Below are positions 8,757 through 16,875 of a DNA stretch of 64,000 nucleotides, piece after piece. Within the stretch, counting starts at the first letter, position 1; every line of letters starts with the position of its first letter. Position numbers and translations under genes: made by a program. Origin of the DNA: an uncultured Spirochaetales bacterium. GTDB lineage: Bacteria > Spirochaetota > Spirochaetia > JAFGXN01. The notes under the pieces were generated by a model that saw only the letters and a list, made by a program, of their open reading frames with translations, was not told the DNA's origin and made no database searches. Location of the stretch: contig CASEOG010000002.1 of the NCBI GenBank assembly GCA_949289575.1, positions 28,590 to 92,589 of the forward strand. Reading direction: 5' to 3'.

Positions 8757-10466
8757 TTATTTCAGATTGGCCTTTTCGCGGGCCATCCGTTCCAGAGCCA
8801 TAAAGTCCGTTTTTCCGACTTTTGTCCGCGGAAAATCGGATAGAAATTCGATTTCTTTCGGGCAGCTTTGCGGGGCAAATTCTTTGCGGCAGAGTTGCAG
8901 CAGTTCTTTTTCGATTTTGGAAGAGGGCTTGATATTCTCGTTCGGAATAATATAAGCCTTTAAAACATTCAGTTTGTACTGGTGCGGAATCTTGACGACG
9001 CAGGCTTCTTTTACGGCGTTGTGTGTTTGCAGAATTTCTTCGACCAGCGTCGGGTAAACGCAGATACCGCTGACTTTAATCATTCGTTTCTGGCGCAGCT
9101 TAAAGAAAATAAATCCGCTTCCGGACATGCTGCAGATATCTCCGGTATGAATCCATTCGTGTCCGTCTTTGTGCAGCCGTTTGGTTTGTGCCGTTTCTTC
9201 CGGTTCGTTGAGGTAATAAAGCATATTGGTCGGGGCGCTTACACACAGTTCTCCGTCGGTGCCGTAAGGAAGTTCCTGCTCCGTTCCCGGCTCGACGATT
9301 TTCGCCAGCACATTGGCGCACGGGATTCCGATGGAGCCGATTTCCTGGTTTTTGTCCGGATTGATTGCGCAGGGCGGGGCGCATTCCGTCAGACCGTAGC
9401 CTTCCCTGACCGATTTTGTGCAACCGGCTTTTTTGAGGGCGATATTCAGTCTGTTTTTTAAAGTCTCCGGAATTTTATCTCCGCCGCAGAAGATTCCTTT
9501 CAGAGGCGAGAGATTCAGTTTCCAGATTGACTGCGATTCGAGCATCAGTTTGAAAAGAGTCGGGACTCCCGACATAATTTTCGGGCATTTGTATTTCATC
9601 GCCTGATAAATAAATTTATTGGCCGGCTTCGGGACGAGAAGGGAAATCCCGGCGGTCATCATCGGTGCGTGAACTCCGATAGCCAGACCGAAACAGTGAA
9701 AGGTCGGAAGGACCGCCAGAAAGGCATCGCCCGGCTTGAGGGCATCTTCTCTGGCCAACATGGCCATGGCCTGAGTGACGGCGGCATTCAGAATAAAGTC
9801 GTTGTAGACAATGCCTTTGGGCTTTCCGGTTGTGCCTCCGCTGTAGAGAATGATGCTCGGATCCCGGGCAGTTTTCGGGAACGGATCGGAGACGGGGCCT
9901 CTCTGCCGCATGAACGGCCACCAGTAAATGGTATCGGGGGCCGTAATTTTTTTCTTTCCCTGAAAAAAGTCGTAAATGTTTAAAATCGTTTTCTTTGTTT
10001 TCGGGAGATAGTCCTGTACTTTGAGAATAATCAATTTCCCGCAATTTGTCTTTTTTATCTGATTGACAAAATTTTTATATTGAAGATCGAGAATGACGGC
10101 TGCTTTGCTGTTTGAAATCGAGAGGCAGTCATAGACCTCTTTTTCGCCGGCAAGCGGAAAGAGCATACTGGCAACAGCTCCGATTTTGCTTAATGCATAA
10201 AAGGTAATAACCGTTTGCGGGATGTTCGGCGCGCAAATCGTTACGGCATCTCCCTCACGGATTCCTATTTTCGAAAAAGCTGCGGCGCAGCGGTCGATCT
10301 GTTTTAAGAATTTTCTGTAGTTCATGACGGTCCCCAAGTAGAAGAGGGCCGGATTATGGGGGTGTTTTTGAGTATTTTCTTTGATAATTTCGTACGTTGT
10401 CTGTTCGGGGATGCGGACAAATTCCGGAGAATCGCCGTAATAATTCAGCCACGGTTTTTTTATCAT
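8757..10466 (-). CDS. AMP-forming acyl-CoA synthetase/ligase
   Basis: This member of the ANL superfamily, about 569 residues, activates a carboxylic acid with ATP and transfers it to CoA. The P-loop is ILYSGGTTGKPKG, the second core motif is REGYGLTECAP, the hinge aspartate is in WIHTGDICSM, and the catalytic lysine region is RTKVGKTDF near the C terminus. The N-terminal half resembles long-chain fatty acyl-CoA ligases, but substrate length is not certain. Four possible starts lie within 12 bases. The ATG at 10464-10466 has the best spacing from AGG; a GTG at 10475 is the longest. It appears to be first in an operon with galT, an odd functional pairing. Confidence 0.85.
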   Translation of the reverse strand: MIKKPWLNYYGDSPEFVRIPEQTTYEIIKENTQKHPHNPALFYLGTVMNYRKFLKQIDRCAAAFSKIGIREGDAVTICAPNIPQTVITFYALSKIGAVASMLFPLAGEKEVYDCLSISNSKAAVILDLQYKNFVNQIKKTNCGKLIILKVQDYLPKTKKTILNIYDFFQGKKKITAPDTIYWWPFMRQRGPVSDPFPKTARDPSIILYSGGTTGKPKGIVYNDFILNAAVTQAMAMLAREDALKPGDAFLAVLPTFHCFGLAIGVHAPMMTAGISLLVPKPANKFIYQAMKYKCPKIMSGVPTLFKLMLESQSIWKLNLSPLKGIFCGGDKIPETLKNRLNIALKKAGCTKSVREGYGLTECAPPCAINPDKNQEIGSIGIPCANVLAKIVEPGTEQELPYGTDGELCVSAPTNMLYYLNEPEETAQTKRLHKDGHEWIHTGDICSMSGSGFIFFKLRQKRMIKVSGICVYPTLVEEILQTHNAVKEACVVKIPHQYKLNVLKAYIIPNENIKPSSKIEKELLQLCRKEFAPQSCPKEIEFLSDFPRTKVGKTDFMALERMAREKANLK

Positions 10467-10502
10467 AATCATCACCTGATATAATTATTAAATATACTTA
10501 AC

Positions 10503-10532
10503 ATTATAACCACGATTTTCCTGTTTGTGCAA
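10503..10532 (-). promoter_or_regulatory. Sigma-70-type promoter of the acyl-CoA ligase-galT unit
   Basis: On the minus strand TTGCAC (10532-10527), an 18-base spacer and TATAAT (10508-10503) give a predicted start near 10496. That leaves about 30 bases of leader before the ATG at 10466. Confidence 0.55.
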
Positions 10533-10591
10533 TAAGAAAAAATGAAGTGAAGAAAAATTTAAGTGAAAAGGTGATTTTTTCCGGCAGATAA

Positions 10592-10599
10592 GCCGATAA
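10592..10599 (+). promoter_or_regulatory. Possible sigma-28 -10 element upstream of the chemoreceptor
   Basis: GCCGATAA, the consensus -10 of flagellar/chemotaxis sigma-28 promoters, lies 42 bases before the chemoreceptor start. The expected -35 (TAAAGTTT, 11 bases upstream) is poorly matched, only by its T-rich end, so this is tentative. Confidence 0.3.
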
Positions 10600-10641
10600 A
10601 AAGATTGAGACAGTTTTTCATTACGGAAGTTGAGGTGTAAA

Positions 10642-12825
10642 GTGAAAATTCGAACCAAAATTCTGGTCCCCACGGTTTTGGGTATTGTGGTTGTTCTGAC
10701 AGTTGTTTCTCTGTGTCAAATACTGATGATTGCTTACCGCGAAAAGAACCGGGTGGAAGATACGATTACGGAAGTGTCCAACCGGTATGCCATGGATGTT
10801 CTCCAGGAGTTTATTACCGGCGGATACGGCACCACACAGAATCTTGCGGTAACATTTGAATCGCTTTATAATGCCGGCGATGTCGACAGAAACAAACTGA
10901 ATGTGATTCTCCGCAGTTTTTTGGAAAAAAATTCGGATTTGTATGCAATATGGAGCGTATGGGAAAACTGCGACGGCCTTGACGACAGTTATTTGCGCCG
11001 CGGTTTGGGACATCCCGAGACGGGAGCTTTTGTTCCGTTCTGGTACCGCTCTTCCGACGGAAAGATTCTGCTGTCGGAATGCCGTTTTTACAATTCTCCC
11101 GGAGAAGGGAAAGGCCTGTATTATAAAATCCCGATGGCCAAGAATGCATCGGTTATCATGGAACCGTCGCAGGAAATTCAAAACGGGGAGCTGCTTCAGG
11201 TTGTCAGTTTCGTAACACCGATCCGAATTGACGGAAAACCGGTGGGGGTCGTCGGTGTCGATTACAATTTGAGTCAGCTGACAAAACGAATCGGAGAATA
11301 TGCCTTCCCCGATCCCCGATACGACGCTTATTTCTTTTCTGCCGGCGGTATTTATGTTTCGTCTTCCGATAACGAAAAAATCGGGAAAAGCGTTCTGGCT
11401 TACGAAGGTCCCGAAAACATGACACGGCTTCGGGATTTCTCCGTGAATAATTATTCGATTGTCAATACGAACGGAGTTTACAATGTTGCGGTTCCTGTCC
11501 GAATCAACGAAAATACCGATACACCGTGGGTTTTCGTTCTGACAGTGCCGGCAACCGTTCTGTTCCGGGATGCCTACTGGCTCGTCGGAGGAACGATAGC
11601 GACAGTTTTCATTTTGATTACGGTTGTGATTCTGATTATTCTTTTCGTCTCCCGCAGTATCGTGAGACCGATTAACCGTATTTCCGTAATGATAGAAGAA
11701 ATCGCAAAGGGAGAGGCCGATTTATCGAAAACGTTGTCTGTACACAGCCGTGACGAATTGGGTGATATTGCCGGATCGATTAATACATTTATTGTCAAGT
11801 TGCGGACAATTATCGGAAAAATGAAATCGGCAATCGGTTCGGCTTCCGAGGTTCAGGGAAAAATTTCCGAATCGACGCAGACAGCCCGGGATTATACGCA
11901 AATGATGACAGAGGCGATAGCATCGACCTTTTCCTGGATGGATGAGGCGAAAAACGAAGTGTTCGATATTTCCCAAAAGCTGGAAGATATCAATATGGAA
12001 GTCGACGGTTTTAAAGTCACCGTAGAAAACGGAACGGCTGTCGTATCGCAGTCGTCGACGGCAACAAACGAAATTGTCGCAACCATCAATAATATCAGTT
12101 CCAATGTTTCCGGAAACGCCGAAAGTCTGCAGCGGCTGGCCGATTTGTCCGAACAGGGGAAAAACAAAATGGATGAGAATGCCGCGCTGATTAAACAGAT
12201 TAACAACAGTACAAAAAGCATGTTTGATGCGATTAAAGTTGTTAACGGTATCGCGCAGCAGACCAACCTTCTGGCGATGAACGCCGCAATAGAGGCTGCT
12301 CATGCCGGTGAAGCCGGGAAAGGTTTTGCTGTTGTTGCCGAGGAAATTCGTAAAATGGCGGAAGACTCTTCGAAAAACGCATCGATTATCAGTAAAAACC
12401 TGATCGATGCCGCCAAACTGGTCGAGGCGGTTACCGTTTCCAATACATCGACGGCCGAAGTTTTTAATGACCTGAACCAGCAGGTGCGGCGGCAGGCTCT
12501 GGTTCTGGCAGAGGTCTCATCGGCCATGCTGGAATTGTCTCACAGCGGAAACGAGCTGCTTGATATCAGTTCCGTATCGAGAGATTCGATGATAGCGGTT
12601 GACAAAGGTGCCGGCAAAATCGAAAACAGTATTGTCGAAATTAATATGCTGATTAAACATATTTCCGACAATGTCGACCGGGTCTTCTCTCTGATCGGAG
12701 ATGTCAAGACTCAGGGTGTCGAATTCAGCGATTCGATGACCGAGCTTTCCGAAGAAGCCGTCAAACTGAGCGGATATTTTTCCGATATTGCCGGCGAAGT
12801 CAATATGTTTAAAACGGAAGACTGA
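10642..12825 (+). CDS. Methyl-accepting chemotaxis protein
   Basis: This is a 727-residue transmembrane chemoreceptor. TM1 is at about residues 7-29, followed by a roughly 280-residue periplasmic region that looks like a double Cache sensor ([24 protein letters not shown]). TM2 is near residues 314-340, then a HAMP domain ([21 protein letters not shown]). A long coiled-coil signalling domain follows, with the hairpin tip [20 protein letters not shown] that binds CheA/CheW. I choose GTG 10642 because GAGGTG lies at 10632-10637; a TTG at 10630 overlaps that site. It stands alone, divergent from the acyl-CoA ligase. The cheR and cheB genes are at 35.8-37.8 kb. The ligand is unknown. Confidence 0.93.
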   Translation: MKIRTKILVPTVLGIVVVLTVVSLCQILMIAYREKNRVEDTITEVSNRYAMDVLQEFITGGYGTTQNLAVTFESLYNAGDVDRNKLNVILRSFLEKNSDLYAIWSVWENCDGLDDSYLRRGLGHPETGAFVPFWYRSSDGKILLSECRFYNSPGEGKGLYYKIPMAKNASVIMEPSQEIQNGELLQVVSFVTPIRIDGKPVGVVGVDYNLSQLTKRIGEYAFPDPRYDAYFFSAGGIYVSSSDNEKIGKSVLAYEGPENMTRLRDFSVNNYSIVNTNGVYNVAVPVRINENTDTPWVFVLTVPATVLFRDAYWLVGGTIATVFILITVVILIILFVSRSIVRPINRISVMIEEIAKGEADLSKTLSVHSRDELGDIAGSINTFIVKLRTIIGKMKSAIGSASEVQGKISESTQTARDYTQMMTEAIASTFSWMDEAKNEVFDISQKLEDINMEVDGFKVTVENGTAVVSQSSTATNEIVATINNISSNVSGNAESLQRLADLSEQGKNKMDENAALIKQINNSTKSMFDAIKVVNGIAQQTNLLAMNAAIEAAHAGEAGKGFAVVAEEIRKMAEDSSKNASIISKNLIDAAKLVEAVTVSNTSTAEVFNDLNQQVRRQALVLAEVSSAMLELSHSGNELLDISSVSRDSMIAVDKGAGKIENSIVEINMLIKHISDNVDRVFSLIGDVKTQGVEFSDSMTELSEEAVKLSGYFSDIAGEVNMFKTED

Positions 12826-12855
12826 AAGACCGGTTCGCCGAACGATAAAAACTTC

Positions 12856-12883
12856 TTGTCTTTATGCGGAATTGTGGTATAAT
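12856..12883 (+). promoter_or_regulatory. Sigma-70-type promoter with normal leader
   Basis: TTGTCT (12856-12861), a 16-base spacer and TATAAT (12878-12883) precede a strong AAGGAGGAGGG ribosome binding site and the ATG at 12910. Confidence 0.65.
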
Positions 12884-12909
12884 TTTTCATAAGGAGGAGG
12901 GAAGTTTTT

Positions 12910-13515
12910 ATGCTTGTTCCCTATACGGAGAAGGATTTCTCGTTTCGTGCGGAAACGATTGACGAAATATTGGAATTTCTGGAGGCCTACAGCGGACAAA
13001 AAAAGGAAGGTCTCCGGTCCGAGCTGACAACACTCGGGACGCGGTCGAAGAAAACGGGCCGTTTTTTCGAAAGTAAAAAATGCGGATTTTGGGTCGGTTA
13101 CGATTCTCTGCGTTCCGATTACATCATTTACAGGAAGGATGTTTACGATCCTTCCAATCTCTTTTTTGTTCTTTTCGATTTGATTGTAACCCCGACGGAT
13201 TTGCCTGTGGAAGAAGAAATTGCGCATAAGACAGATGCCGTCGAAAGATACTTTTCCCGGGCGTCGGAAATGGAGGGCGAGACATTCGAATCGGAAAAAG
13301 CGGAAGTTCTGAAACTGACCCGACAGATGACGGAAGTTGCCCGTTCGTTTGATGATGAAGAATTCGATGAGGAGGAGATGGAGCAGATATCCGAAGCCAT
13401 CGACAAAACCTATTTTGCTCCTCTGGAGGCTGTCTTTAACGGAATTATCGACAGAATAGCGGAACCGCGGATTAATATTAAAGTTGATTCGCAGGATCAT
13501 CTGATAAGGGATTAA
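12910..13515 (+). CDS. Conserved-looking acidic protein of unknown function
   Basis: The protein has 201 residues and is not recognised. It has no signal peptide or membrane segment, so it is probably cytoplasmic. It is rich in Asp and Glu, with an acidic helix-like stretch near residues 140-160 (SFDDEEFDEEEMEQI). An aromatic-rich core (FWVGYDSLRSDYIIYRKDVYDPSNLFFVLFD) hints at a small alpha/beta fold. It has its own promoter and a strong Shine-Dalgarno site. Its stop codon is directly followed by the GTG of a lipoprotein gene, so the two are cotranscribed. Confidence 0.7.
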   Translation: MLVPYTEKDFSFRAETIDEILEFLEAYSGQKKEGLRSELTTLGTRSKKTGRFFESKKCGFWVGYDSLRSDYIIYRKDVYDPSNLFFVLFDLIVTPTDLPVEEEIAHKTDAVERYFSRASEMEGETFESEKAEVLKLTRQMTEVARSFDDEEFDEEEMEQISEAIDKTYFAPLEAVFNGIIDRIAEPRINIKVDSQDHLIRD

Positions 13516-15135
13516 GTGAAACCTTTTGTTGCGGCTGCCGTTGCCGTTTTCCTTTTTTCGTGTCTGCCTCGAAACGAACGATTTTATCCGGCGCAAAAGG
13601 CTTCCGACCGGTTTCGGGAAATTTCCGTCAGCACCGTCGATTATGCGGGGGGAACGCTTATCAAAGATATTCCGGTGACGGTTTACGATGAAGAAGGCAA
13701 CAAAACGGATGTTATCGACAATAAAGACGGAACCTTTGTTTTCAGACCCGCAAAGAAGGGGGTTTATTCGTTCCGGGTGGGAGGCGGCGAATCGGGAAGG
13801 GCCGTTTCAATCTGTTCCGGAGTGGCTGTACCGTCCGTGTTTCCCTCAATCGAGTTAAGATTGCCGGAGTCGGTCCGTCCGTCCGAGCCGCCCCGTTTTT
13901 CGACGGTTCTCTGTTTTCTTTCCGGAGAAACAGACGGCACGAATCTTTACGACGCTGTTTTACAGCGAACGCCGGCGAAGGTGACGGTGTCGGTTTACGG
14001 AACCAATCCCGTCGATTCTTCGACCGCCTATTCCCCTTATCCCGTTGCGGCGGCCCTTGACGACGATCCCTACTCTTTTTTTCTGATTGAATCGGTATCA
14101 TATCCGGAAATCGGAATCCCCGACGGAAACGGATACCGTACGTCGGCCGAATTCGACTTATCGCTGTCCGAATGGGAGGAAGGACTCCATTTTCTGGTTT
14201 TCCGGACCTTCGATATTTACGGAAACAATTCTCTGATGTATGTTCCGTTTTCGATTACCGGGCAGGAAAAGGACGAGTCGCTTTCGTCTTTAACTCCCGA
14301 ATGGATAATGGCGGAAGCGCGCACCTTCGCCGTTTCACGGGAGCTCTTTTCGACAAACGAACAAAATAATACCCGCTATATATCGCTGGATTTTTCCGTT
14401 TACAAAAATAAGGCGGAACCGGCGGCCGTGCGCGGATTTCTGATTTACCGCAGCGGCAAAGACGGAATTTATGAATGCATTGCCAAAATGAATCATAACG
14501 GTTTATATGACTCGTTAAGCTATAATTACACCGATACCGATGCACAACTCAGATTCGGAGAAACATACCGGTACAGGGTGCGGGCCTACGCGAACGGGAC
14601 TTTGAGCCGTTATTCGGAAGAAGTCTCCGTCGAATTATACGAACCCTATTATCTCGAAATGGTCGAACCGGCCGACGGCGCGATTGTTGCCTCTTCTCCC
14701 GAGATTTCTTTCCGGCTGTCTTCTCCCGAAATCCCGAATCTTTTTTTCTTTTACAGGGAATTCTCCTTTTCCGTCAATATCGGACAGGTCGGTGTATCGA
14801 TGTACGAATATCCTCTTTATTCCATTGATGCCGTTTACGACTGTGACCGCGATTTCTTTTCCGAATCGAACGGGTTGCCTTATCAGAACAATGCTTTTTC
14901 TTGCGATCGAAATACGGGTGAAATCAGAGTCCGACTATCCGCATTTTCATCCGCGCTGCTGAAGCCGGGAGTCAGTTACTGGCTCTATATCGGAAACGAA
15001 AATTCCGCGCACGGTCCTTATTTCCGAAACCGGAACGGAATTTCTTCTTCGATTGTTTTCGGCAGTTCCGCGGAATGGGGAGGCATTATGACCGAAACGT
15101 TAAGAGTTTTTTCGGTAGGGAGCGGTACCCCGTGA
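13516..15135 (+). CDS. Lipoprotein with fibronectin type III-like region
   Basis: This is a 539-residue protein starting at GTG 13516, directly after the previous stop. The N terminus VKPFVAAAVAVFLFSC is a lipoprotein signal with the lipid cysteine at C16. A beta-rich segment near residues 20-110 contains VYDEEGNKTDVIDNKDGTFVF, like an Ig-type fold. Around residues 275-375 there is a fibronectin type III-like unit (RGFLIYRSGKDGIYECI, then YRYRVRAYANG), and after it VEPADGAIVASSPEISF. It is probably surface- or periplasm-exposed. The stop overlaps the start of a subtilase lipoprotein (GTGA), which suggests a functional pair. The exact role is unknown. Confidence 0.75.
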   Translation: MKPFVAAAVAVFLFSCLPRNERFYPAQKASDRFREISVSTVDYAGGTLIKDIPVTVYDEEGNKTDVIDNKDGTFVFRPAKKGVYSFRVGGGESGRAVSICSGVAVPSVFPSIELRLPESVRPSEPPRFSTVLCFLSGETDGTNLYDAVLQRTPAKVTVSVYGTNPVDSSTAYSPYPVAAALDDDPYSFFLIESVSYPEIGIPDGNGYRTSAEFDLSLSEWEEGLHFLVFRTFDIYGNNSLMYVPFSITGQEKDESLSSLTPEWIMAEARTFAVSRELFSTNEQNNTRYISLDFSVYKNKAEPAAVRGFLIYRSGKDGIYECIAKMNHNGLYDSLSYNYTDTDAQLRFGETYRYRVRAYANGTLSRYSEEVSVELYEPYYLEMVEPADGAIVASSPEISFRLSSPEIPNLFFFYREFSFSVNIGQVGVSMYEYPLYSIDAVYDCDRDFFSESNGLPYQNNAFSCDRNTGEIRVRLSAFSSALLKPGVSYWLYIGNENSAHGPYFRNRNGISSSIVFGSSAEWGGIMTETLRVFSVGSGTP

Positions 15136-16835
15136 AAAAACTGACGGTTTGTGTTTTGACTGTTATGCTCTTTTCCTGCTGTATCGATTCGCCTGTTCCG
15201 TTTCCGGGGGAAGGGACTGTCCGGCTGTCGGACGGATCGGTTTTCCTGAATATTGTTGCCGCCGAAGAGTGCGGGGCGCTTTTTCGGAACGGAGAAGGGT
15301 GGCGTGTTGCCGATTCGTTTTACAGCGGGGGGCATTACTTTTATCATTTGTCCGTTCCGGAAGAAAGTGCCTCCGAGGCGGTTCGGGTTCTGAGGCGCCT
15401 GCCGTCGGTCAGAGCGGTCGATTTTGATACAGTCCTGGAAATCAAGGAAGAAAGTTCCGAACCTCTTCTTCCGGCATTTTATGCCTCGCAAATGTGCCGG
15501 CTCGAAGAACTTCACAATGACGAGGGGCTGAAACGAAGCAACCGGGTTGCTGCGGTCATTGTCGATTCGGGTATCAATCCCCTTCATGAAGAGCTGAAAA
15601 ATGTTTTTCGGGCGGGATGGTCGGCTTTTTCCCGAAGTGCCGGAGGGAATTACACCTACCTGATGGATGATTTATCAACCAACCGCGAAGCGGTGTGGGA
15701 AAAAATAACGGATACGGTTTCCTGGGATGCGGTGACGGGAACCGCTCACGGAACAGCCGTTGCTTCCGTCCTCGGCGGCGACGGACGAAACGGAAAGGGT
15801 TTCGGAGGCGTGGTTCCGGATATGCTCGATATTTATGTTATAAAGGCTTTTGCGTCGAACCCGAGCGGAGCTTCTGTCTCCGGATCGGGGTCGTCGTGGG
15901 CGTTATACAGCGGTCTTCAGCGGTATATATGCGGTTACAGCTCGGCGGAATTCGAAGAGGAAAATCCGGTTTCGTGGAAGGAGTGGACACAGAAGAGCGG
16001 AATTCCGTACAGGCAGAAGGTTCTTCCCGTCAACATTTCGGTCGGTGCATCTGTTGCCTCCGGTTTTGAAATGTTTGTCTTGAAAAAGCTCTGGGAAAAT
16101 GATGCGGTTGTGATTGCCTCTTCGGGAAATGAGGGGTTGAGTACGGTTTGCTATCCGTCGGCCTATTCGTTTGTCCTTTCGGTCGGTGCGGTAGATGCTG
16201 CCGGTGTCCGGCCGCGGTTCTCCAATTACGGAGACTGTCTCGATTTGACGGCCCCGGGGGTTTCGATTCCGGTCGCCGACGGTACGGGAATTTCCGGCTA
16301 CCGGTGGAATGACGGAACCTCTTTTTCCGCTCCTTTTGTGACGGGCGTGGCGTCGTGGATGTTGGGAGTCAATCCGAATCTGACGCGTCAGCAACTCTTT
16401 TCGATCCTGAAATCATCCGTTATCCGGCCGGAAACTGTTCCCTTTTACAACGGATTCCACAGCGAATACGGTGCGGGTATTATCGATGCCCGTCAGGCTG
16501 TCGTTTCCGCAAAAAATTCGGATGTCCCCGTTATGATTTCGACAGCGGATTTGACTGTGGTCGTCAAAGAGAACGTCGTCACACAGAGCGGATCTTTCTT
16601 CTTTTATCTGTATAACGATAAGAACCGGCTGACGGCAGCTCATCCCGCGGGAACCGACGGAACCGTTTTTTTCGGTGCGCTGGAAGAGGGAAAATACCGC
16701 CTTGAAATTCAGGTTCCCGACGGCGTCGGAAAAATCGAGCCGTCGTTTATGTCGATATCGGTGTTTTCGGACAGAATCGAGGTCGACGGATTTGCTTCCG
16801 GAGAGACACCCGTATTCAACGTCACATACCGCTGA
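15132..16835 (+). CDS. Subtilisin-like (S8) serine protease lipoprotein
   Basis: This is a 567-residue S8 protease. The signal VKKLTVCVLTVMLFSC carries a lipobox with C16. The catalytic triad is D145 in VIVDSGINPLHEE, H206 in TAHGTAVASVLGG and S397 in DGTSFSAPFVTGVASW, and the oxyanion region is ASSGNEGLS. The 90 or so residues before Asp145 may be an inhibitor-type propeptide (RVLRRLPSVRAVDFD). A C-terminal beta-rich domain of about 100 residues follows the protease. Being lipid-anchored, it should work at the cell envelope. The start overlaps the upstream lipoprotein stop by four bases; an in-frame extension upstream of 15132 lies within that gene. Confidence 0.9.
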   Translation: MKKLTVCVLTVMLFSCCIDSPVPFPGEGTVRLSDGSVFLNIVAAEECGALFRNGEGWRVADSFYSGGHYFYHLSVPEESASEAVRVLRRLPSVRAVDFDTVLEIKEESSEPLLPAFYASQMCRLEELHNDEGLKRSNRVAAVIVDSGINPLHEELKNVFRAGWSAFSRSAGGNYTYLMDDLSTNREAVWEKITDTVSWDAVTGTAHGTAVASVLGGDGRNGKGFGGVVPDMLDIYVIKAFASNPSGASVSGSGSSWALYSGLQRYICGYSSAEFEEENPVSWKEWTQKSGIPYRQKVLPVNISVGASVASGFEMFVLKKLWENDAVVIASSGNEGLSTVCYPSAYSFVLSVGAVDAAGVRPRFSNYGDCLDLTAPGVSIPVADGTGISGYRWNDGTSFSAPFVTGVASWMLGVNPNLTRQQLFSILKSSVIRPETVPFYNGFHSEYGAGIIDARQAVVSAKNSDVPVMISTADLTVVVKENVVTQSGSFFFYLYNDKNRLTAAHPAGTDGTVFFGALEEGKYRLEIQVPDGVGKIEPSFMSISVFSDRIEVDGFASGETPVFNVTYR

Positions 16836-16839
16836 GGTC

Positions 16840-16867
16840 TTGCGCTTTACCGAAATTTTGATATAAT
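16840..16867 (+). promoter_or_regulatory. Sigma-70-type promoter of the TPR-OMP-TonB operon, leaderless type
   Basis: TTGCGC (16840-16845), a 16-base spacer and TATAAT (16862-16867) are followed 8 bases later by the ATG at 16876. The predicted +1 is 16874, so the transcript would start two bases before the start codon. Confidence 0.65.
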
Positions 16868-16875
16868 AACCGGTA

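Noticed and set aside
10476..10641. RNA gene or riboswitch in the divergent spacer before the chemoreceptor
   Set aside because: Only a promoter for the acyl-CoA ligase and a weak sigma-28-like element are visible; no extended stem-loops were found by eye.
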